DNA from: CAYQDB01 sp964416195
GTDB lineage: Bacteria; Zixibacteria; MSB-5A5; GN15; FEB-12
NCBI GenBank assembly: GCA_964416195.1
Contig: CAYQDB010000009.1
Location: 66,335 to 130,334, forward strand
Length of the DNA stretch: 64,000 nucleotides
Reading direction: 5' to 3'
Positions 51,833 to 61,052 of this stretch are shown here, piece by piece. The stretch's first letter is position 1. The number at the start of each line of letters is the position of its first letter. Under the pieces are notes generated by a model. That model was given only the letters and a program-made list of their open reading frames with translations, had not been told where the DNA came from and made no database searches. A program made the position numbers and the translations under genes.

Positions 51833-52621
51833 GTGCCGTTATCAAGGACGGAATTAAAAAATGTCAAATCGTTGCTGATGAAAAAGGGGCGAAGGGAAAG
51901 CGGTATGTTTCTGGCCGAAGGTGTCCGGCTCCTTGAAGAGTCAGTGCGACTGCATTTCCTGCCTCGTACGGTGTTCTATGCCCCCTCAATGTTGTCCAAG
52001 CGCGCCGAGAAGTTGATAAAGCGGTTCGAAAACCGCGCTGTTGAGACGGTAAAACTGTCGGCCAAGGACTTGCGGTCAGTGTCGGACACGGAATCACCGC
52101 AGGGCATAGTGGGACTTTTTGCCATACCAAGCACCAACCTGTCCAAACTTTACCAGCCAAAACATCGTAGACTTGTATTGTGTGAGAATATGTCCGATCC
52201 AGGCAACCTGGGAACACTGGCTCGTTCTTCACTGGCTTTTGGCTTTGACTTAATACTCCTGTGCGGCGACTCGGTCGGGCCATACTCGCCGAAAGTGGTA
52301 CGAGCCTCTGCCGGCGCGGTTTTCGGGCTTCGAATCGCTGTTGTTACTCTGAAGGAGGTGTATGCGTTCTTAGCAAGGGAGCGAGTGATGATCATCGCGG
52401 CCGATCTGAGGGGAGAGAGTGTTACTAAACTACCGAGGAAAGCGCTCCAGAAGCGAAAGGTTCTGCTGGCTGTCGGCTCCGAAGCAACCGGCCTTTCAAA
52501 GAACCTCCTGGAGAGATCGGACATTCGCGTTCGCATTGAACATTTACGCACGGTGGAATCGTTAAATGCTGCGGTTGCGGGGTCGATAATAATGAAACAG
52601 GTCTATGACCTTACGCATTGA
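51833..52621 (+). CDS. SpoU/TrmH-family RNA 2'-O-methyltransferase
   Basis: A SPOUT methyltransferase related to RlmB/TrmH of 23S rRNA or tRNA. The N-terminal substrate-binding part is SRTELKNVKSLLMKKGRRES with GMFLAEGVRLLEESV; the knot domain has VLCENMSDPGNLGTLARSSL (motif 1), AAVGSEATGLSKN-like LLAVGSEATGLSKNLL (motif 2) and VESLNAAVAGSIIMKQVY (motif 3). The GTG at 51833 fits the family start. It heads an operon with the adhesin-like gene (9-base gap) and the SppA fusion. The modified nucleotide is not predictable. Confidence 0.92.
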   Translation: MPLSRTELKNVKSLLMKKGRRESGMFLAEGVRLLEESVRLHFLPRTVFYAPSMLSKRAEKLIKRFENRAVETVKLSAKDLRSVSDTESPQGIVGLFAIPSTNLSKLYQPKHRRLVLCENMSDPGNLGTLARSSLAFGFDLILLCGDSVGPYSPKVVRASAGAVFGLRIAVVTLKEVYAFLARERVMIIAADLRGESVTKLPRKALQKRKVLLAVGSEATGLSKNLLERSDIRVRIEHLRTVESLNAAVAGSIIMKQVYDLTH

Positions 52622-52630
52622 GGGTGAACC

Positions 52631-53689
52631 ATGAGACTGCTGACCACTTTTGTACTCAGTTTCGGTATTTTCCTGTCGGCATACTTGCAGGCCTCTTCAC
52701 AGGAGATATTCGAAGAAAGCGAAGGGTTGTTTTCTACCCGGGAGTTGACGGATACGATTGCAATGGGCGCCGACAAAAAGGTCGTGATACGGTCGGCTTC
52801 CACTCTGCAGGGTTCAATCTATATTACTACTGCGGATAAGGATGAAGTTTCGATTTCCTACCTCAAGAAATCAAAAACCGATTCCAGATCGAAGGCAATC
52901 GATTTCATTGACCTCATTGCCGTTCATCTTGATCGCAACCCAGAGGGAGTGAGGCTTGATCTGCGAGCGCCCAACCCGGCGCCGTGGACGGATCCCGATA
53001 TCGTACTGGTTAAAGTGGAGTTGGTCGTTCCGGAGAACTGTGTTATCGAGGTTGAAGCTCCGTACTTTAACCTGACAGCCGATGGACCATTTGAAGCCGT
53101 TATTGTGCCCTCTTCTCTTGGTAAACTCGAGATATGCGATGTCACAAAACAGTTGAGACTGGAAACGGCCAACAGCCGTGTGTCAATTGAGAGAATATCA
53201 GGGGATATTTCGGTGACTACCAGCAATTCCCTGCTGAGCGCCAAAGAGATTTCCAGCACCCGGAAACAGGCTCGTTTCAGAAATGACGGCGGAGATATTG
53301 AAATTGACGGTTTCACTGGTGAAATCAATGTGAAGAACAACTACGGACGTATTGAGATTGCAAACTTCGAGCTGCACTCCGGAAGGAATATCATTCGGGG
53401 TTTCTCAGCGCCTATCGTTATTGGTATAACGCGCATCACTGACGCTCAGGTAGTGATAAGCAACCGCTTTGAGGACATCGAAATAGCGGTACCGGCCGAT
53501 CTCTCGGCGAGACTTTCTTTGTCAGTTGAAGAGGGAGAAAAGATTGAAGCCAACGGCTTTCCGTTCAAAACCGATCTGGTACAGCCCAACCGGTTAAACC
53601 TTGTTACCGGCGATGGCGAAGCGCTCATCAGCGCTGCCGTCAGAGGCAAGGGGAACATCTATGTCCGAGCAGAAGAAGAAGGAGATTAG
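52631..53689 (+). CDS. Secreted DUF4097-like beta-helix protein
   Basis: A signal peptide (MRLLTTFVLSFGIFLSAYLQ) is followed by about 330 residues of repeating short strands, VVPENCVIEVEAPYFNLTAD, LRLETANSRVSIERISGDIS and GRIEIANFELHSGRNIIRGF, the polar ladder of DUF4097/adhesin-like beta-solenoids. Function is unknown. It shares the operon with the SpoU methylase and the SppA fusion, separated by 2 bases from the latter, so it may work with the protease at the outer envelope; this is inference. Confidence 0.75.
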   Translation: MRLLTTFVLSFGIFLSAYLQASSQEIFEESEGLFSTRELTDTIAMGADKKVVIRSASTLQGSIYITTADKDEVSISYLKKSKTDSRSKAIDFIDLIAVHLDRNPEGVRLDLRAPNPAPWTDPDIVLVKVELVVPENCVIEVEAPYFNLTADGPFEAVIVPSSLGKLEICDVTKQLRLETANSRVSIERISGDISVTTSNSLLSAKEISSTRKQARFRNDGGDIEIDGFTGEINVKNNYGRIEIANFELHSGRNIIRGFSAPIVIGITRITDAQVVISNRFEDIEIAVPADLSARLSLSVEEGEKIEANGFPFKTDLVQPNRLNLVTGDGEALISAAVRGKGNIYVRAEEEGD

Positions 53690-53691
53690 AC

Positions 53692-56109
53692 GTGAGGTTC
53701 ATGGCTACTAGAACTGCTGTTGCTGCAGCGGCACTGGTTGTTTTTGTCGGTTCGTCAGTTTGCAGCCAGCGGGTTCCCTTTCCTGAAGGAGTATTCTACT
53801 ACAAACCGGCGGCATCGGTATTCGGAGCCGAGGCGGCCTGGGTGAATCCGGCCGGGTTGAGCCGCTACGGTGCCTCCAGCTTTCAGTTCATGGGCGACTG
53901 CGCCGACGAGAAGTATTTCAAAAGTTGGGGCGCCGTAGTGAATCGTGACCAACTGGCCGTGGCCTATCGGAACCTTGATAATCCAGACGGAACGAACTAC
54001 CACGAGTCTCTGATTGGGGCCGGCATGGCGCTGGCAGGGAAGCTCCACTTTGGCGGATCATACCGCTACTTCAAAAAAGCCCCCGACGTATATAACAAGC
54101 GACACTTCTGGAATATCGGATTTATGGGTCAAGGCAGAGGCTCGCTTAGCTGGGCGGCCGTCTTTTCAAATCTCAACCGAGGAAAAATTGAGGGTGAACG
54201 GACCGAAACCGAGCAGAGGTATTCGCTTTCCTACCGTCCGCTTGGGAAAGTCGCTACATTTTCGGTCGATATGTTCCTGTCGACCAAAACCAGGCTGAGC
54301 AACGCCGATTATGTCTATCACCTTGAGGTGGCGCCTCGTCGGGGTCTCTATGTTGAGGGATATGTCGATTCTGATCAGAACTTCCGAATCGGCGTCAGGG
54401 TTAATCTGTCTCAGGATTTTGTCGGTTCCCAAAGCAGTTTCCAAAAAGATGGCGACCACTTGCGAACGACACTCTATCTTGGCGCTACCAGTCTGAAAGG
54501 GCCATCTATGCTCTCGTCGTCAAGGCGCAGGCTGGCCGTTAGTCTTTCCGGAAAGCTGAGGGAAAATCCACCCCGTCCACGGTTCGGATTGCAGGAGACG
54601 TCGTTCATTACGCTACTGACGACAATTTACCGAGCTGCTGAGGACCCTTCAATCGGTGAACTGGTCATGAGCCTCAAGGGTCTCTCTCTGGGATTTGGCC
54701 AGGCACAGGAGTTGCGTGAAGCCTTGATGTACTTCCGGAGTACAGGCAAGACCGTTGTGTGCCACCTGTCGTACCCCAACAACATTGCCTACTTCGTGGC
54801 TTCTGCCGCCAACACGATTCTCATTCCGCCTGTCAGTCAGCTCAATCTGGTGGGACTGAGGGTGGAGTTATCCTTCTATGCAGGCACTCTTGAGAAACTC
54901 GGTATCAAAGCAGATGTGCTGCGTATCGGCGACTACAAGACAGCAGCAGAAAGGTTCACGGAAAAAGCTGCCACTGAACAGAACCAGCAGCAGATAAATC
55001 GCATGCTTGACGACATCTATGACCAGTTTGTAGCAGCTACAGCCGAGGGCCGAGGCATCTCCTCTGATTCGGTACGGAGAGTCATTGATAACGGCCCCTA
55101 TACCTCGGCGGAAGCGATGGAATATGGGCTGGTGGATGGACTGAGCTACAGGGACAGGCTGGCCAGAGATTTCCTTTCCGGTTTGCCTGAAGTATCGTTC
55201 AAGCGTTATCTGGGCGACACTCTTCTCAATGACGGTTGGCCGGCTGAGCCGGAACTGGCTCTGGTGGTGGCAGAAGGGGAAGTTGTAACCAACGCAGGTA
55301 GACTATCCCCTTTTGGCGCAGGTGACAAGGTCACTCCGGCATCTATGGAATGTGCCTTTAAGCGTGTCGCCAAGCAGCCGCAGGTAAAGGGGGTAATTTT
55401 TCGAATAAGTTCGCCTGGCGGACTGGCGCTGGCAGGAGATAAGATCTATCACAGTGCACATGAAGCCGCAGAAAGCAAGCCGCTTGTCGTTTCGATGTCA
55501 AATGTTGCGGCGTCTGCCGCGTACTATGTGGCCATGCCATCGGCGCGACTGTTTGCCAATCCCGGCACAATCACCGGCTCGATCGGGATATATGGCGGCA
55601 AGGTCGATATGAGTGGTCTTTACAAAAAGATTGACCTGGGAAAAGAACTATACACCCGCGGCAAGTTCGCCGGAATGCTCAGCACTGTCCGTCCATTCAC
55701 ACCAGAAGAGAGAGAGAAGTACTATTCGCAGATGAAGGCTTTTTACGATCATTTTATCCAATTGGTTTCGGCCAATCGTTCGCTTTCGGCGGACTCTGTT
55801 GAGGCTCTTTCCAGGGGGAGAGTGTGGACCGGGCGAGAGGCATTGTCAAACGGCCTCGTGGACGAACTGGGCGGGCTGAAGCAATCCCTCGATTACACCG
55901 CCTCCCGGCTTGGTCTGAAGAACTATCGGATTGCCGTCTACCCCGAGAAGCGCCCCCTGTTCATTCTACCCGGTAGCTCTATTGTGAAGGCCATCACTCA
56001 TTTCCTTTCGGATTACAGGACCACTGATGAGGTTTTGACACAGGGGCTTGGCCTTACAACTGACGGGGAGATTATCGCCCGTATGCCGTTTGACATAGCT
56101 ATTGAGTAA
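53692..56109 (+). CDS. SppA-type protease fused to a PorV-like outer-membrane barrel
   Basis: An 805-residue protein. After a signal peptide, residues about 28-285 match a PorV/UPF0164-like barrel (SVFGAEAAWVNPAGLSRYGA, YHLEVAPRRGLYVEGYVDSD). Residues about 300-780 are a tandem S49 peptidase as in SppA: the general-base Lys in LRIGDYKTAAERFTE, the SSPGGLALAGDKIYHS motif, and the catalytic Ser in SMSNVAASAAYYVAMPS, then GTITGSIGIYGGKVDMSGLY and GRVWTGREALSNGLVDELGG. SppA normally sits in the inner membrane and cleaves leftover signal peptides; here a barrel suggests placement at the outer membrane. GGAG precedes the GTG start by 7 bases. A strong terminator follows. Confidence 0.88.
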   Translation: MRFMATRTAVAAAALVVFVGSSVCSQRVPFPEGVFYYKPAASVFGAEAAWVNPAGLSRYGASSFQFMGDCADEKYFKSWGAVVNRDQLAVAYRNLDNPDGTNYHESLIGAGMALAGKLHFGGSYRYFKKAPDVYNKRHFWNIGFMGQGRGSLSWAAVFSNLNRGKIEGERTETEQRYSLSYRPLGKVATFSVDMFLSTKTRLSNADYVYHLEVAPRRGLYVEGYVDSDQNFRIGVRVNLSQDFVGSQSSFQKDGDHLRTTLYLGATSLKGPSMLSSSRRRLAVSLSGKLRENPPRPRFGLQETSFITLLTTIYRAAEDPSIGELVMSLKGLSLGFGQAQELREALMYFRSTGKTVVCHLSYPNNIAYFVASAANTILIPPVSQLNLVGLRVELSFYAGTLEKLGIKADVLRIGDYKTAAERFTEKAATEQNQQQINRMLDDIYDQFVAATAEGRGISSDSVRRVIDNGPYTSAEAMEYGLVDGLSYRDRLARDFLSGLPEVSFKRYLGDTLLNDGWPAEPELALVVAEGEVVTNAGRLSPFGAGDKVTPASMECAFKRVAKQPQVKGVIFRISSPGGLALAGDKIYHSAHEAAESKPLVVSMSNVAASAAYYVAMPSARLFANPGTITGSIGIYGGKVDMSGLYKKIDLGKELYTRGKFAGMLSTVRPFTPEEREKYYSQMKAFYDHFIQLVSANRSLSADSVEALSRGRVWTGREALSNGLVDELGGLKQSLDYTASRLGLKNYRIAVYPEKRPLFILPGSSIVKAITHFLSDYRTTDEVLTQGLGLTTDGEIIARMPFDIAIE

Positions 56110-56134
56110 GGCGCTCGTTTCCTATTGCAATAAG

Positions 56135-56160
56135 AAAACCCGCCCTTTCGGGCGGGTTTT
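56135..56160. terminator. Bidirectional intrinsic terminator
   Basis: A perfect 11-bp stem AAAACCCGCCC / GGGCGGGTTTT with a TTTC loop, flanked by A and T runs. It closes the SppA operon from one side and the pilin gene at 56189-57826 from the other. Confidence 0.95.
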
Positions 56161-56188
56161 GCATCCAGGTCTGCTGGTGTCAAGTAAG

Positions 56189-57826
56189 CTAATTGTTGTC
56201 GTATCCTACATACTGCTGCTGCCAGCCTGTTCGCTGGAAAACGCGTACCACTGGCGTTTCCGGCGGCAGTTTGTTGGGGTCATCAAGATCGGTATCATAC
56301 GACCAGTCTCGATTCGGCGGTGAGTAGTAGGTACCATTCCAGATACCGTTGGCTTGGACAGAGTACCAGAGACATACTGCTGAACCTGTCCAGGTGAAAT
56401 TCTTTCCCGACCACACCTCAAGGAAGCGAGGGAGGTTCTCAAAACCGCCGTTGTAGTCCGACGAGGTAGTCTCTATGTTACCTGTCAGGTAAGAAGCATT
56501 TACTACCGTGGGCACCGCTACGCGGTTATTTTTTGAGCCGGAGCTTTTACTATCGTCCCAGCTCGATGACAGAAACGTGATGGCGTCAGCAAGGATAGAC
56601 GCTGACTTCTTGTCGTTGGAATTGAAGTCACCAAGCGTGTAGACCGGATTTTCACTGGCGATGGTCAATCCGGCATCGAGTTCTGACCCGTTATTGATGC
56701 GCATGGCTGGGAAGTCAGAGGTCTGATCAGAGCAATAGATTACTCCGTTTGAGGGAGCGTAGCCGGAATCATACAGTTTTTCGATGTCCAGTTCCATGCA
56801 GTCAACATTGGTCAGTTCCCGTCCGTCGTAGAACTGGTCATCGGTGAAGGTAATGACACTATCAGAAATCATATTGGCTGTTACGTTAACCCAGGCGCCG
56901 CCGACCTTTTGGTAGGCTTGGCGGTCAATGAATTTTAAAGTAGCCTTGCTCTCATACGAATCGACATTTCCTCCTGTTTCCCGCTCAATCAGATTGTGGG
57001 GATCTCCACCCGCCGTGGTGGAGAGCGGGACATTCAAAGGTCCCTGACCGTGGGTGGAATCCTGGACTCGTCCCTGCCACCGAGCCACCGACGAATCATA
57101 CCAGTATGAGTCATTTGCATCAAGCCATCCAGAGCCGTCTTTCATCGAAACGTAGTTGCCGGCGGCATCTTTTATTTGAACGTCGGCGTGGTCTACCCCG
57201 CCGGCCCCTTTCCGTCCGTGTAAGATGTTGCCGGATGCAGTCACATAGCTGTCCATCTGCAAACCAGTACCAGCCTGCAGCCACAGGCTGCCGTTGGAGT
57301 GGACGCGTCCGATGAGTGTCATCGAAGGGCCTGGCGCGATTTCAAGGTCGTTACCGTAGAAAACAGCGAACTGAAAGATTGGCACCAGGGCCGATTCAAA
57401 AGTCTGTGACAATTGTACTTTGGCATTGTCAATTGGGCCTATAGCTGTAGAGGTAATCGTAAATGACTTAACCAGCGCATGGAGACCGGCCAGGGTGCCG
57501 TTGGTAAGGTCTTTCTGGACCGCAGCGCCGTTATCAGCCGTGCTGTAGGTTACCAGGCACCGATTTACAGAGTCGGACCCTGCCGGCATGATTGTCGGCG
57601 GCACGCCAGTCGTATCGTACTCGGTTTGCAAAACCGCCGCTGCCTTCTCCAGCCCCGCCTCAGAAGCATAGAAGGCCCGCATCTCTTGCAACTCGTTCCC
57701 TGCGATGTTCACCTCATCGTCGGATGTTGAGAGAGCGGCAAGGCCAAGCAGGGTCAGCATGGCTACCATTATGAGCGCTATCAGAGTGGCAATGCCACGC
57801 TGGGACGTAATTCGGGTTGTTTTCAT
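56189..57826 (-). CDS. PilX-like type IV pilus assembly protein
   Basis: The N-terminus is a prepilin-like hydrophobic helix after a basic leader (TTRITSQRGIATLIALIMVA then MLTLLGLAALSTSDDEVNIA) with the family-typical AGNELQEMRAFYASEAGLEKA. It lacks the Glu at +5 of major pilins, as PilX proteins do. The remaining 480 residues are a large beta-rich secreted domain (AVFYGNDLEIAPGPSMTLIG, VHSNGSLWLQAGT). At 545 residues it is long for PilX. It ends the three-gene pseudopilin unit with PilW and PilV upstream, all in one order on the minus strand. Confidence 0.8.
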   Translation of the reverse strand: MKTTRITSQRGIATLIALIMVAMLTLLGLAALSTSDDEVNIAGNELQEMRAFYASEAGLEKAAAVLQTEYDTTGVPPTIMPAGSDSVNRCLVTYSTADNGAAVQKDLTNGTLAGLHALVKSFTITSTAIGPIDNAKVQLSQTFESALVPIFQFAVFYGNDLEIAPGPSMTLIGRVHSNGSLWLQAGTGLQMDSYVTASGNILHGRKGAGGVDHADVQIKDAAGNYVSMKDGSGWLDANDSYWYDSSVARWQGRVQDSTHGQGPLNVPLSTTAGGDPHNLIERETGGNVDSYESKATLKFIDRQAYQKVGGAWVNVTANMISDSVITFTDDQFYDGRELTNVDCMELDIEKLYDSGYAPSNGVIYCSDQTSDFPAMRINNGSELDAGLTIASENPVYTLGDFNSNDKKSASILADAITFLSSSWDDSKSSGSKNNRVAVPTVVNASYLTGNIETTSSDYNGGFENLPRFLEVWSGKNFTWTGSAVCLWYSVQANGIWNGTYYSPPNRDWSYDTDLDDPNKLPPETPVVRVFQRTGWQQQYVGYDNN

Positions 57827-57839
57827 GGTTACCTACTTT

Positions 57840-58670
57840 CTATATGCCAACATTTCTCAAATAGACCCTTGTCGAAAACACTCGGTTTCGATACTGGGAC
57901 GAAACTTCTTGGGCAAGTTCAGGATCAGGTCTGGTCGATCTCCCCGTCACGGATATTAGAACCTCGCGAATGTCATCGACAATCGTTGGTACATCCAGGA
58001 CCATCCCGTTTCTCATCCCGTACTGAAACTGGAGGTCGCTGATATCCTCTGCGTATACCTGTGGCGGCTGGCCGGCAAGTTGAACCATCAGATTCGGATG
58101 ATCCGGGTCCGTGGTCGTATCCAAAAAGAACTTCACTTGTGTCATCGCCAGAACGATGGCATTCTCACTGTATGCCTTTGAAAGCGTCATAGTATTATGC
58201 TCGATATACTTCGAGGCTGTCTGGACATGTGATATCATGAACCATTCACCGCCGCCCGAATCCGGCTCAAAGATGTACACCCATTGGCTGTCTGAGAAGC
58301 AGGATACGTCGCTGGCACACTTCAGTACGGAAGAGGGTTGAGGCATGGCGGAACTCAATTTCGTTTCACAGCCGCTCGTTTGATAGGTGATGGTAATCGT
58401 ATCCGGATCGGTGTTGGCGGCAACAATAGCCGGCACTCCCAAGGGCAGGTCGTATCCGGCCATCCTGATGTGACGACCGAGTTCGTCGATAGAGGCCCTG
58501 GCGTTCTGCTGAACAGTGGTGATATCGTCCTGGATCATGTAGTTTTTGTGTTGGGTGATGTAGAGCTTGAAAATCGCCGTCGTTACTACACCCATTATCA
58601 ACAGAGCAATCATCACTTCCAGAAATGAAGTTCCTCGCTGGCTTTTTGATTTCTTGGTCCACGTACACAT
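57840..58670 (-). CDS. PilW-like prepilin
   Basis: The prepilin signal KSQRGTSFLEVMIALLIMGV shows Gly-1 and the +5 Glu, followed by the helix VVTTAIFKLYITQHKNYMIQ and the PilW-type region VQQNARASIDELGRHIRMAG. The C-terminal 200 residues include a beta domain (LNPQLMVQLAGQ-like PNLMVQLAGQPPQVYAEDIS). Minor pilins of this sort form the tip complex that primes pilus assembly. Length 276 is normal. It overlaps neither neighbour but spacing is 8-13 bases. Confidence 0.85.
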   Translation of the reverse strand: MCTWTKKSKSQRGTSFLEVMIALLIMGVVTTAIFKLYITQHKNYMIQDDITTVQQNARASIDELGRHIRMAGYDLPLGVPAIVAANTDPDTITITYQTSGCETKLSSAMPQPSSVLKCASDVSCFSDSQWVYIFEPDSGGGEWFMISHVQTASKYIEHNTMTLSKAYSENAIVLAMTQVKFFLDTTTDPDHPNLMVQLAGQPPQVYAEDISDLQFQYGMRNGMVLDVPTIVDDIREVLISVTGRSTRPDPELAQEVSSQYRNRVFSTRVYLRNVGI

Positions 58671-58678
58671 AGTGACAC

Positions 58679-59044
58679 CTATACTGAATCGGTTTTGATG
58701 AATGCTGTCATGGAATCAGATACGCTATTGGCTCTGATGTCTTCCCATGTTACGAATATGTCCACCTTGCGAAGATGGTTGCCGGCGTTGGTGACTCTCC
58801 AGTTCCGGGTAACCCTTAAGATGGTATCGTTACCGCCGGCTGGTATCGGGGTGTTCCGAAGCTGCTCCAGCTTCTCCTGCATCACCTGATTGGCGATGGT
58901 GATTTTGTTGGACCAATCGTTGCCGTCGAGGGCCACCATGGCCATGTTAAGCAGGAGCAACAGGGAGATAGTCATGATGACCATAGCTATCATGACTTCA
59001 AGCAGGGTCAGGCCGGATTGATTGGTAATTCTTCTATTCTTCAT
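58679..59044 (-). CDS. PilV-like prepilin
   Basis: The prepilin cleavage motif and helix are NQSGLTLLEVMIAMVIMTIS followed by LLLLLNMAMVALD with the +5 Glu. The mature protein of about 110 residues then has QLRNTPIPAGGNDTILRVTR and a short beta region ending TAFIKTDSV. The ATG at 59044 is preferred over the longer frame to 59092. It is the first gene of the pilV-pilW-pilX unit, which lacks other pil genes here; the assembly ATPase and PilD must be elsewhere. Confidence 0.85.
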   Translation of the reverse strand: MKNRRITNQSGLTLLEVMIAMVIMTISLLLLLNMAMVALDGNDWSNKITIANQVMQEKLEQLRNTPIPAGGNDTILRVTRNWRVTNAGNHLRKVDIFVTWEDIRANSVSDSMTAFIKTDSV

Positions 59045-59424
59045 ACTTTCTACCCTTTGTTTTCTGCAAGTTGTGTAAATCCTGTGCCGCAAACAGACAA
59101 ATCTTGGTTGGCTTGTAAGAACCCAGGCTAACTTATTGCACAGCAGGGAAAAAGCTCCACCCCCAGCTATCTCCTTCGATCAAGTACAAGATATTACCCC
59201 TTAGTTGCGGTGCGGAAAAGGTTGAGGAAAGTACTTCTATGCCCATAAAGTATGGGGACAAACCCATATTTAGATCTGTTAGACCTCTCATTGGACAGGA
59301 ACCCTGACTCATCCCCGATGTACGGTTAAGTTATTTTGCTTGAGGCTGATGCCGTATCCGGCTATACTTCAATTTCTAGGGTAGAGATCAAGACAAAAGC
59401 TTCTTCGAATAGTGGAGTTTGGCC
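59045..59424. other. Divergent intergenic region, nothing clear
   Basis: The 380 bases between the pilin genes and the aldehyde dehydrogenase gene hold no gene and no convincing consensus promoter. The ribosome-binding GGAG for the downstream gene lies at 59413-59417. Confidence 0.4.
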
Positions 59425-60849
59425 ATGACAAAGAACTATAAGATGTACTTAGGAGGCGGGTGGGTCGATCGAAAAAAGAAGATTCGGGTTTATTATCCTT
59501 TTGACGACTCATTGGTTGCTAACGTCGCAGCAGCATCAAAAGAAGACTACGCCAAGGCAATACAGATAGCCGATGAAACCTTCAAAGTCACCCGCGAACT
59601 GCCCTCGTACAAACGCGAGCAAACCTGTTTAGCTGTTGCCGCCGGGTTGGAAAAGAACATCGACAAGTTTGCGAAAACGATGGTAATGGAACTCGGCAAA
59701 GCGCTTAAGGATTCCAAAGGTGAAGTCAATCGGGCCATTGGTGTGTTCAAAACGGCAGCCGAGGAAGCCAAACGTATCGGCGGAGAGATCATCGACCTTG
59801 ACTGGGCTACTGGAAACGAAGAACGCTTAGGGCTTGTGCGGCGCTTTCCGAAAGGTGTCATTGCCGGTATCTCGCCGTTCAACTTCCCGCTTAATCTTGT
59901 AGCGCACAAAGTCGCTCCGGCTATTGCATCCGGAAACACAATTGTGATTAAGCCGGCATCGAAGACACCAATCAGCGCCCTGCTACTGGCGGAATTGATT
60001 GACAAGACCGATCACCCGAAGGGCGCCGTGTCGATCCTTCCCGGATCATCGAAAGACTGCTCGCCGCTTCTTGAAGACAACCGGGTGAAACTGATCACCT
60101 TCACCGGTTCAGCCGAAGTCGGCTGGTGGATTAAAGAGCATTGCGGCAGAAAAGAAGTTGTGCTGGAGTTGGGCGGCAACGCCGGAGTGGCGATTGCCGA
60201 TGATGCTGATCTCGAATATGCTACCACCCGTTTGGTGCCCGGCGCCTTCGGCGTGGCAGGACAGTCGTGTATCTCAGTGCAACGTATCTATGTACATGAA
60301 AAGGTGTATGACAAGTTCGTCACACTGTTTAAGGCCAAGATCGAAAAGATAAAAATTTGTGATCCGCTCGACCCCAACACCGATATAGGCACGATGGTTG
60401 ATAAACAGTCGGTGGAGAATACGCTTGCGGCTGTTGATGCTGCCGTTAAGGGCGGAGCGAAGATTCTTGTTGGGGGGAAAACCCACGGGCGCATGCTGGA
60501 GCCAACCTTACTGACGAATGTGAAAACTTCGATGGATGTCTGCTCCAAAGAGGCTTTTGCCCCGCTGGCGGTGATGTTCAAGTACAAAGATTTCGAAAGA
60601 GTCGTCAATGAAATCAACAATTCAGAGTATGGTTTGCAGGCGGGAATCTTCACCAATCGCTTAAAAGACATCTTCTATGCCTTCAAATACATCGAATGCG
60701 GTGGGGTGGTGGTTAACGATGTCCCGACCTACCGCGCTGACCATCAACCTTACGGCGGCATGAAGGCCTCCGGCCTCGGCCGCGAAGGCATCCGCTATGC
60801 CATCGAAGACATGACGGACGTGAAGATATTGAGTGTGAATTTGAAGTAG
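59425..60849 (+). CDS. NAD(P)-dependent aldehyde dehydrogenase (GapN-like)
   Basis: A class 3 style aldehyde dehydrogenase: FPKGVIAGISPFNFPLNLVA, AIASGNTIVIKPASKTPISA, ITFTGSAEVGWWIK, catalytic base VVLELGGNAGV (Glu) and nucleophile GVAGQSCISVQRIYV (Cys), NDVPTYRADHQPYGGMKASG at the end. Overall pattern suits non-phosphorylating glyceraldehyde-3-phosphate or lactaldehyde dehydrogenases; the exact substrate is unproven. The ATG at 59425 has GGAG 7 bases upstream. A second copy of the last 25 codons lies 1.1 kb further (61849-61926). A palindromic repeat begins directly after the stop. Confidence 0.9.
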   Translation: MTKNYKMYLGGGWVDRKKKIRVYYPFDDSLVANVAAASKEDYAKAIQIADETFKVTRELPSYKREQTCLAVAAGLEKNIDKFAKTMVMELGKALKDSKGEVNRAIGVFKTAAEEAKRIGGEIIDLDWATGNEERLGLVRRFPKGVIAGISPFNFPLNLVAHKVAPAIASGNTIVIKPASKTPISALLLAELIDKTDHPKGAVSILPGSSKDCSPLLEDNRVKLITFTGSAEVGWWIKEHCGRKEVVLELGGNAGVAIADDADLEYATTRLVPGAFGVAGQSCISVQRIYVHEKVYDKFVTLFKAKIEKIKICDPLDPNTDIGTMVDKQSVENTLAAVDAAVKGGAKILVGGKTHGRMLEPTLLTNVKTSMDVCSKEAFAPLAVMFKYKDFERVVNEINNSEYGLQAGIFTNRLKDIFYAFKYIECGGVVVNDVPTYRADHQPYGGMKASGLGREGIRYAIEDMTDVKILSVNLK

Positions 60850-60870
60850 GCAGGATCCCTGCGATCCTGC
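60850..60870. repeat. Palindromic repeat GCAGGATC-CCTGC-GATCCTGC, copy 1
   Basis: A perfect 8-bp stem with a CCTGC loop, directly after the aldehyde dehydrogenase stop and preceded by GTAGG-like sequence (60846-60850). Other copies are at 61927-61949 and 63400-63422. Confidence 0.8.
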
Positions 60871-61052
60871 TATGTCTCGAGATAAGCGTGCCTTAGCGCC
60901 GTCACTCTGAGCGGACTTGAGAGGTACCGGGCGCAGGGGAATGGAATGAGCAACATTCAATATTCCCGGTTGGTTTTCTTGAAAACGGCAATCTCAAAGT
61001 TCTTGACCACGCGTGTGAATGCGCTTTGGTATGGCGATGTTTTCTTTAAAAG

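Noticed and set aside
60661..60960. Minus-strand open frame resembling 61714-62022 minus
   Set aside because: Similarity is just the antisense of the duplicated aldehyde dehydrogenase end and the palindromic repeat, not a protein family.
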